A stretch of 64,000 bases of DNA from Thoreauomyces humboldtii (taxonomy: Eukaryota > Chytridiomycota > Chytridiomycetes > Spizellomycetales > Powellomycetaceae), in contig JADGJA010000013.1 of NCBI GenBank assembly GCA_027596035.1, positions 18,025 through 82,024 of the forward strand, written 5' to 3'. The stretch's first letter is position 1, and every line of letters begins with the position of its first letter. This document shows, in pieces, positions 57,154 through 64,000 of this stretch. A program made the position numbers and the translations under genes. The notes below the pieces were generated by a model that saw only the letters and a program-made list of their open reading frames with translations, searched no databases and was not told the origin of the DNA.

Positions 57154-59414
57154 ATGGCCAGTCCAGCAACCTCCATCGCGCCGTCTCCAGTACATCATGT
57201 GCACGGACGGCACGACCCTCCGACAGCAACCGATTCTAGTGTGGATGGGTTTGTTTCCCGATCCAATCTCCACAAATCGCAGTCATCGGCATCGATTGGG
57301 GCGCTTGGGAGAGGGAATTCAGTGCTGCCGTTCGACGAACACTTTTGGGTAGAGAATTTTCGGAAGTCTTGCCAAATTCCTTCTGGGATGCTGTTTCTGA
57401 CGGAATCCTCCGGCACTTTGTTAGGGGGATGGCGACGAAGGCATCGAGAAGGTTTTGGAGAAGACGGATCTCGGGGTGCAGGACACCGAGACTATCATCC
57501 AGATTTTCCTCAACCGGTATCGCCCTGTATTCACAACTTGCATCCGACCCGGGTCTGACAGGAGGTTTCCTTTCCACTCAGAGCCGCTCTGGAGACCGAT
57601 TATGGCACTCGTCTAGCTGCCCTTGGCGCAACAGCACCTCTAATACATACGCCTGGGGTATGCGCTACAGTGCATCGGGTGAACTCGCTCGTTGCCGCTG
57701 CCGGACGCGCGCACGGGCAGTATGCCTCTAAAATCGAGGCGGACCTCGTGTCCCCTCTTCGAGCCCTCCTTGCTGAACAGAAAAGTATTAGGAGGCGCGT
57801 CGCGGACGAATATGAGGCGGCGGGAAAGGTTCTGGACAGGGAGGCTATTGCCGCCCAGAAGGTCGAGAAGGAGTATGTAGCGAGATCTAAGGAGCACTGG
57901 AAGGCAGTGGAAGCCGTTTCTTCAAAGGTCAGAGGGAAGCTGCCAAGTGTATTCAGAGGGCGCAAGCAGATTGACTGATTCGATCGCCACAGACCGATCG
58001 ATGCAAGCAGGAAGCAGAGAGCGCCGGGGCAGAGTATCAAGCAGCTCTTGCAACATTAGCGACCCAACACGACGGCTACGTCTCCGCCCTTTCCACCATC
58101 CTTACCACCCTGCAATCCCTCGAGCTAACCCGTCTAGAGACTTACCATGACCTCCTGACCCAAACGACGGTCACTCAGACCGAACTCTTGGGCAACTTCT
58201 CCTCGCGTATCTTTTCTGCTTCTCAAAAAGCGGTCTTGGACGCCCCGACTCCGACGGAAGAGTGCAACGCTTTTGTCCAGGGCAACCAGACCGCATGTGA
58301 AAAACCTCGTAGCGTCGTATTTCGATCCGCGGATCAGATCGTGGCGGAGGCCAACGAAGTACCGGAACCAATAATGAAGACCACACGATCCGGATCTTTT
58401 GACAAGCTGTCGAGCATACTCGGGTTTTCGAAGCACATGGAAAAGAGCAACGAGGATCTGAGCGCAGAATCGGTTCCGGTGCCCAGACACGCCAAGCGAC
58501 AAGTACGCGACTTGAGGCAGAAGAGCATAAGGAGCAAGAGGTCCGTTTCCAGAAAGGGTTCCCAACATTCCATTGCCTATGCCGGACCGGACAGGTCACA
58601 CGATCCGAGCGGTTCGCAGTCGGACGCTCCTCCTTTGCCGTCGCTTCCCGCACTTCCCACCAAATTGCGCGGCGACGAGCTGATATCTGGCCTGCCCAGT
58701 GAGCTTCGTCGTCAGCTCAGTGACGGCGTGCTGAGTCAGAGACATGATGGGTACCAAAACCAAAACGCTTCATCCGCGACATCCAGCAACATCATAACCT
58801 CGCCGGGATCCACCCACACGACAGGTACCACTACTTCCCTCAACAGTAACGGCACAACCCCTCTCTCCGCGTTGCTGTTCGTCCGTCTGGCATTGCCACC
58901 TGGAATCGTACCGCCCAGTTCCCTCCCGTACCGACCTTCTCCACCGCGCGCAGGCATCTTGCTCGAGTCGATGATGTCCGTCACGGACGAAGCGTCCAGT
59001 CTGATCAACCCTCAGCAGCCATGGGAATCCTTCTACTGCACCCTGGAGACAACGGGCTGGATCTACTTCTGGAAGGAGGAGGAAGACGCAGCGTGGGGCG
59101 AGATGGGAGGCAGGAAGCCCGTTGGTGCCGTCAGAGTCGACAGGAAGGTCACGAGGGTGGAGTACGGTGTCGCCAAGAAGGCGATGGGATGGGCTACCCA
59201 GATCACGGGGAGAGAAAAATCAATGTTCACGGTCACGGTCTTGCCATCGAGAAGAGTACTGTTTGATGCAGGGAACGAGACGATGCTCTGGTGAGTCCTG
59301 TTTATCTCAAGGCTTGGATTTCGATAGAGAGTTTTGAAAGACTAAGGATGGGCGTTCGCGAATAGGCACTGGCTTCATGAGCTCATCTCCTTCAAGGACC
59401 CTGCATCTGTCTGA
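57154..59414 (+). CDS. F-BAR and PH domain protein
   Basis: A membrane-curvature and cytoskeleton adaptor, probably at cell tips, endocytic sites or septa. ATG 57154 opens a Ser-rich N-terminus of about 60 residues. The FCH/F-BAR region is split over several exons: EHFW (exon 1 ends 57348), then GDGDEGIEKVLEKTDLG, FLNR-AALETDYGTRLAAL, and the long helical run SLVAAAGRAHGQYASKIEAD ... ILTTLQSLELTRLETYHDL. A Ser-rich, basic middle region follows. Near the end is a PH domain: WESFYCTLETTGWIYFWKEE, VGAVRVDRKVTRVEYG, KSMFTVTVLPSRRVLFDAGN and the final helix LWHWLHELISF, which crosses the last intron. TGA is at 59412-59414. No RhoGAP, SH3 or DEP domain is seen, unlike yeast Rgd or Cdc15 proteins. 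Exon junctions between 57930 and 58010 are approximate. Confidence 0.8.
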
Positions 59415-60176
59415 TGCACCTAGACTTGATTCCGTCCGATCTTCTGTGTCCGTGCTTCTGTTTCTTGGTTATCTGCTGCTCTTTCAAATATCATTATGCA
59501 ATCGCCGTAATTCGCTTTTCTGTCTGCCTCAGTTCTTGTGTTTTTGACTCCTTCCAGACGGCAACGTTTATCTTGCTCCCACCTGCCCCTAAACTAATCA
59601 AACTGGATGTCAATACGGAACAAAGGAATCGGGTCATGGATTCTCCGTCACCTCCCAGCCAGCGTTCTTTCAGGTTCTTACAGGAAGCCTCTGACACTAC
59701 TGACTAGGGCCAGTGACGCCCCCAAGATGAAGACCCAAGACCTGACCTTGCATCCACGTCCATGCTTTGCCCAGCACGATCGCTCCCTCTAGACTAATAA
59801 CAGGACTTGACGAACCGACTTGTCTTTCGATTCGACAGACTTTCTGACTCAATCTTGACTCACGATTCTGACACTGGACTGCCAACGTCCGGTTCCCACT
59901 GCTGATCGCCCTTGCTCGCTTTTCGCAAATAACGAAGGGGTCCCTCTCATAGAAGTCATAGAAGTCGCTTGTGAGAAGGGCCCCCGTCAACGGATCGCGC
60001 AACGCTTGCTCGTTTCCCAACTGGAAGCTGGAAGGCCAGTGGAAGGCCAAGCAGAGAGAAGCTGCCGAAGTCATGACTCATCGACGCTCGGAACTTTTTC
60101 GCCCCCTTCAGAAAACAGATCTTCCACATTGCAAAGCAGACATTGCTCAGCTCCACTTCACGGAATCTACTTTAAC
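59415..60176. other. Region between the F-BAR gene and MIA40
   Basis: No supported gene. Minus- and plus-strand frames at 59414-60156 carry no motif. It includes the F-BAR 3' UTR and MIA40 promoter, and a small direct repeat (CATAGAAGT twice near 59950). Confidence 0.5.
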
Positions 60177-60741
60177 ATGACAGTCCCAGAACACGCACCA
60201 GCGGCCTCCAACGGAAAGGACGACCACAAGGCAACCGACCATGAAGAGTCCTCGACAACCAACGCAGCACTCGACCCGGAGCAAGCCCAGGAGGAAGCCT
60301 ATGACGAGGAGACGGGGGAGATAAATTGGGACTGGTGCGTAGGATTGTTCGATCATCCTTTCTCGATAAGAAAAGAGTTTTCGATCTCACTGTTGGCTTG
60401 TATGTGTTTTGTTCTCTGCCCTCAGCCCTTGTCTGGAAGGAATGACCAAACCTCCTTGCGGCGAAAAGTTCAAGGCAGCATTCTCCTGCTTCGTATACTC
60501 GAAGGAGGAACCAAAAGGCGTCGACTGTCTCGAACAGTTCCGGGAGATGCAGACCTGCTTCCGAGAGAACCCCGACGTCTATGGGGCGGAGCTGGACGAT
60601 GACGACGAAGAGGATGACGAAGACGAGGAGGACGACGATGAGAGGAAGGAGAATGGGAGGCCATCAACGAGGTCGTCGTCCGAGGATGACCGAAAGGAGG
60701 ACGTTGCTACGGAAGAGCCGAAGGCCACCGGCAAGGCGTAG
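60177..60741 (+). CDS. MIA40: MIA40/CHCHD4 intermembrane-space import oxidoreductase
   Basis: Mia40 oxidises incoming cysteine-rich proteins in the mitochondrial intermembrane space and passes electrons to Erv1. Exon 1 (60177-60334) and exon 2 (60426-60741) join within the first redox cysteine, giving INWDCPCLEGM, so the catalytic CPC motif is intact. The twin CX9C core follows: [20 protein letters not shown] and then [20 protein letters not shown]. The total is 157 residues. The N-terminus is acidic and Ala/Glu-rich with no presequence and no membrane anchor, so this is the short soluble form, as in human CHCHD4, and not the anchored form of yeast. The C-terminal tail is a long Asp/Glu run. 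It converges with the ANKRD13-like gene, leaving 159 bp. Confidence 0.93.
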
Positions 60742-60900
60742 GGGGAGAATCGAGAAGAACAACTTTCTGCTGCTGCTGCTGATATGTCGAATGTTCCCGT
60801 TTGAAATGAAGAAACGGCGTAGACAAGGACATCAACGTTTCAGAGAACATGATGTGTAGAGAAATCTATCTAAAGTGACTTGACTCTACGGGCAGTCGAC

Positions 60901-63066
60901 CTACAACCCTCCGTCGCTCCCGTCCACCACCTCTCCAGCCCGGTATCCCTGTTTCCGCCCAGGTATCGCAAACATGCTGTCATCGATCACGTACGTGGTG
61001 CTGATGTTCTGGAATGTCAATCGCGCGCTCAGCGGCAGAAGCCCCACCGGGATTTCTATCTGGACTGATGGCGCCAAGGTATTTGCGTTAGCAGAATGAA
61101 GGGTGATGATCGATTCGGTGAACGAGTCCAAACCTGGGAATCCTGGAGGCATTTGCACGTTGAAAAACTCTTTTAGTGACTGCACATGTCCGGGTGCGTC
61201 TAATCCGATCAGGTCGATGAGTGGCCGGACCGTCTCGAAACGCAGTGGGAACTTGTCGGAACGAATGCTGGGCGGCGGTGTTGGTGTCGCCTGCACAATG
61301 GCAGGGAAGTATGTGTAGGCTTGTCCCGAGTCATCCGCGTCGGAGGTTGCAGTGATAAGTTCGTCAACTTGTACTTGCGATTCGGCATTGACAGCCTGCT
61401 CCGAAGATGTTGGATTGGGAGCAGTTTCGTCGAACATCCAAAGAGTGGCCTTGTAAGATTTAGTCTCACGTTCCTCGATGATGGGGCGACCGAGGTGGCA
61501 CAAGGAACCCGCGGATTCGGGTGCAAAGTATTCATCAGCGGTCACGGCCGGATTGTCTTCTCCCCGAATGGGTTTGTCTAGCGTCGGTCTAAACTTTGCT
61601 AGCTCCCTGAAGGCTTTCCTCCCTCGCTCCCTTTCTTTTCGTTCGACTCTGTTCCACTCGCCGGCATCGTACCGCCGAATGAGTTCGTCTTCATCCAGCT
61701 CTTCCACGTCGGACTTTGATTCGTCAGACTCCTCTGCTTTCTTATCCTCTTCCCGTACCGGTGGTGGCGGATTTGCCTCGAGATGTTCTCTGCGAATCTT
61801 CGTAGTGCACTCGAGAGTGTCGATGGACCACACCCTTGTGTCCCAGGGACCCACGCGCTCGCTACGATCCACCTGTAAGGAAGTAAGTACCGGGCCGTTC
61901 GCCGAAAGGGAACCTGGCAAGTGGCATTACCTTGAATGCCCAAAACCCGCTCTGCGTTCTGGAAGAGCTGAAAGAAGAAAAATCAAATTGCGGCGGAGTT
62001 ACCTTGGAAGCGAAAGCGGTCGAGTTCAGTTTTCCGTAAATGGTCCGGACGGGACAACTTATGATCGTACCATTTTGGTATTGAGACTAACCGACAGCTC
62101 CTCCTGCACCTCCTGGTCCCCGATAGTGAAGTCGCGAGGCCAGAGTTGTTGTACGAGACGTCGTTGATGGTCGCATACCACCAAACGCGATCCTAAGACG
62201 CGTTCCTGGTGAGTGTTGTTCAGGAGTAGTGCCAGGAATTAAGCAGCTGCACCTTTCCCATCCTCATCAGTGAATATTAAAGAGACGTCCCCTCGAACCC
62301 AAGATAAACTCTCAAAGCCCACGAGGGTAGTGTCTATACGTATCGAGCGCCCCTGCGCTAAACGGTCAGTCCTAGAGAGCATGTAAACACCAACTACGCC
62401 TGGTTACGCACTTTTTTGAAAACCTATGGACAAAACAGAGAATGCTACATCAGAGAGAAGGCTTCTTTCAATATGCCAGAGTGTCCGATACCTTATACGT
62501 ATCCTGCAGATGGACGAAGTGGTCAGTTGCACTCCAGGGATCAATCGACGGACGCCTTTTCATACCGAGGGACACAGAGTGCTGACGAACGGGACATACG
62601 ACCCAAAAGACCATCGCATCTCCACGTAGAAATCTTGCAGCTCCTGATATAGGGCAGCATATCAAGACATGTCTGTTCTGCTTCCCGATCCGACATCCCC
62701 TCACCCTACCTCAGCCAATCCGTTCAGGACCTGCTTCCCAACCGTCTTGACCCACGTTGCCAACTCTCTTCTCCGAGCCCTGTACACGGCCTCCATGGTC
62801 TCCCTATCTCCGTAACTGGTCGCTTCCTGGAACGCGGTCCATCCTTCGCCGTTTCTGACAAGTGTTGATGCGCCGGCCTCTAGAAGCAAGGTCACGGCTT
62901 CCGAGTGGCCGAGTGATATCGCGAGGGTGAGTGGGGTCTGTCCTCGATACAGCTTGTCGAGATCGGGATTGGAGGACGTGCACGAGTTGGTTGACGGCGA
63001 GGCGAGGAGTTTCTTCAACGTTGGAATGTCGTTGCTGAAGACAGCCCGGTGGAGGGGTTGAGACAT
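60901..63066 (-). CDS. ANKRD13-like ankyrin / GPCR-chaperone domain protein
   Basis: The animal relatives bind ubiquitinated receptors and act in endosomal sorting. The ATG at 63066 starts MSQPLHRAVFSNDIPTLKKL, ankyrin repeats with GQTPLTLAISLGHSEAVTLL and GEGWTAFQEATSYGD. Further small exons encode LQDFYVEMRWSFGSYVPFV, then GRSIRIDTTLVGFESLSWVR with LIFTDEDGK, the core of the GPCR-chaperone domain (family PF11904). The large last exon has ECTTKIRREHLEANPPPP, a charged acidic insert, KATLWMFDE, PLIDLIGL, FFNVQMPPGFPGLDS and VQIEIPVGLLPLSARLTFQN. These match the ANKRD13 C-terminus in order, with an insertion between PPGFP and VQIEIP. It ends DGSDGGL at TAG 60901-60903. No ubiquitin-interacting motifs are seen at the C-terminus. 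Exon limits at 61920-62230 are approximate. Confidence 0.82.
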
Positions 63067-63171
63067 TGGTCGTCTTGTGCTGCAAACTGGACTCTGAACG
63101 GGATGAGCACGGTAGCGTGTTGGAGCAGCGAGTAGATGTTTCAATAGTCTTGGTTTTGTATTTTACAGCGT

Positions 63172-63824
63172 ATGGTCCCCTTCGCTTGCGGTCTGCAGGT
63201 TGTCCTATATAACGTCCAGCGGCAGCGGGTGACGTACCTGTTGCCGCTCGTGGGAAAAGGTCCGATCGTGTCCGAACAGAGAGCCATCATCGTGATACGG
63301 TACATGTACGCTCGGGATTGAAAGCCAGCTCCCTCGCGGCCCTCGGACTCGGCGGACTAGGAGGATTGGCGGGATTGGGACAGGGTCAACAACCTCAGAT
63401 CGGTCAGCAACAACAACAGGGTCTGGCCGCCCTCGCCTCCCTTCTCGGAGGTCAACAGCAGCATCAGCAGCAGCAGCAGCAGCAGCAATCGCAACAACCT
63501 CAACAACACCTACAGCAGCCGTCTTACATGCAACCGCAAAACCAGCAACCAGCGCAGACCCTGCTGTCCGGTCAACAATTCGGCAGCAGCAACAACAACC
63601 CCGTCGTCGCCGCGTCCCAGGGACCGTCGCAACCCGCCTTCGCTGGTTTCCCGACGGGAGGACTCCAGCAACAAACCCCACAGCAGCAGCAGCAACAACA
63701 ACAGCAGCAGCAGTCGTCGTCGTCGCAGGGAGCGGGCGGACAGCCACCGACGGCGTCCGTTGCCGATCTCCTGGAGAGACTGAAGTCCATGCAGAACCTG
63801 GCTCCTGGTCAGCCGCCTCGTTGA
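63172..63824 (+). CDS. Glutamine-rich protein, exon structure uncertain
   Basis: The main exon begins at an acceptor near 63326 (AAAGCCAG) and ends at TGA after ...NLAPGQPPR. It encodes a Leu/Gly-rich start (SLAALGLGGLGGLAGLG), long glutamine tracts from CAG/CAA codons (63455-63490 and 63680-63715), and a final helix SVADLLERLKSMQNLAPG. An ATG at 63172 with a possible intron (donor GTACCT near 63234) would join in frame and give a complete short protein, but the gene could also start elsewhere. I do not recognise a family; Q-rich tracts of this kind occur in transcription co-regulators and RNA-granule proteins. The start position is a guess. Confidence 0.4.
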
Positions 63825-63879
63825 GAGCTCACACCCTGAAAGGTGGTCCTGCACACTGAGAGATCGAAATGAGCGGTCC

Positions 63880-63980
63880 GCGGGGAGGAGGGGGGGGGGG
63901 GGTCGGGGGGCAGGGGGGTTTTTTTGAACGGTTTTTTCCCGTGGGTGGGTGGGGGGGGTTTTTTTTTTTTGTGGGGGTGA
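63880..63980 (+). other. Low-complexity G and T homopolymer tract at window end
   Basis: Runs of G (up to about 14) alternate with runs of T, unlike any other part of the window. This resembles poor-quality consensus near a contig edge more than natural sequence. Confidence 0.6.
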
Positions 63981-64000
63981 CATATTGGATAAAGGGTGAC

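Noticed and set aside
63205..63747. Minus-strand frame with poly-Cys and poly-Ala runs
   Set aside because: The runs are the antisense and shifted readings of the CAG/CAA tracts in the Q-rich gene.
1..64000. tRNA, rRNA, CRISPR arrays, intact transposons
   Set aside because: I saw no cloverleaf with A/B boxes, rRNA core sequence, regularly spaced repeats, reverse transcriptase or transposase motifs. A tRNA scan could still find something I missed by eye.

Overview
The window reads as nuclear DNA of a filamentous, intron-rich fungus. Most genes are split by short GT-AG introns, mostly about 60-100 nt, often with a CTAAC-like branch point. Several products belong to fungal families: the PRM1 cell-fusion protein, an NPR/HAL-type kinase and a Pfa4-like palmitoyltransferase. 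A NEDD1-like protein, calreticulin, a TypA/BipA GTPase and an ANKRD13-type protein together point away from budding or fission yeasts. They fit a basidiomycete or an earlier-diverging fungus, but I cannot fix the lineage from this sequence. Layout: positions 1 to about 7000 are gene-poor. I recognise no family there and can support only two short spliced minus-strand fragments. Between 7000 and 8300 lie a broken guanylate-binding-protein-like GTPase fragment (+) and a small spliced gene (-) that looks like a subtilisin/kexin pro-domain without a protease. From 8.6 kb the window is gene-dense: P4-ATPase flippase (-), secreted aspartic protease (-), NEDD1-like WD40 protein (+), Ded1/DDX3 helicase (-), MSH5 (+), PRM1 (+), a small secreted C-type-lectin-like protein (-), an F-box/LRR protein (+), a GDSL esterase (-), a very large TAF2 with five bromodomains (-), a DHHC palmitoyltransferase (+), a mitochondrial TypA/BipA GTPase (-), a seven-helix membrane protein (+), calreticulin (-), TATA-binding protein (+), an NPR/HAL-like kinase (-), an F-BAR/PH protein (+), MIA40 (+), an ANKRD13-like protein (-) and the glutamine-rich 3' part of one more gene (+). 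Orientations mostly alternate, so 3'-to-3' gaps (about 160-510 bp) alternate with longer shared divergent promoter regions. Functional links: TBP and TAF2 are both TFIID subunits and lie about 10 kb apart. MSH5 (meiotic crossover) and PRM1 (fusion of mating cells) are adjacent. Calreticulin, the aspartic protease, the esterase, the lectin-like protein, the palmitoyltransferase and the flippase serve the secretory pathway; MIA40 and TypA serve mitochondria. There is no sign of an operon, CRISPR array, intact transposon or rRNA gene. The most unusual items are the penta-bromodomain TAF2, the solo kexin-type pro-domain, and a nearly perfect 43-bp inverted repeat at 33904-34102.
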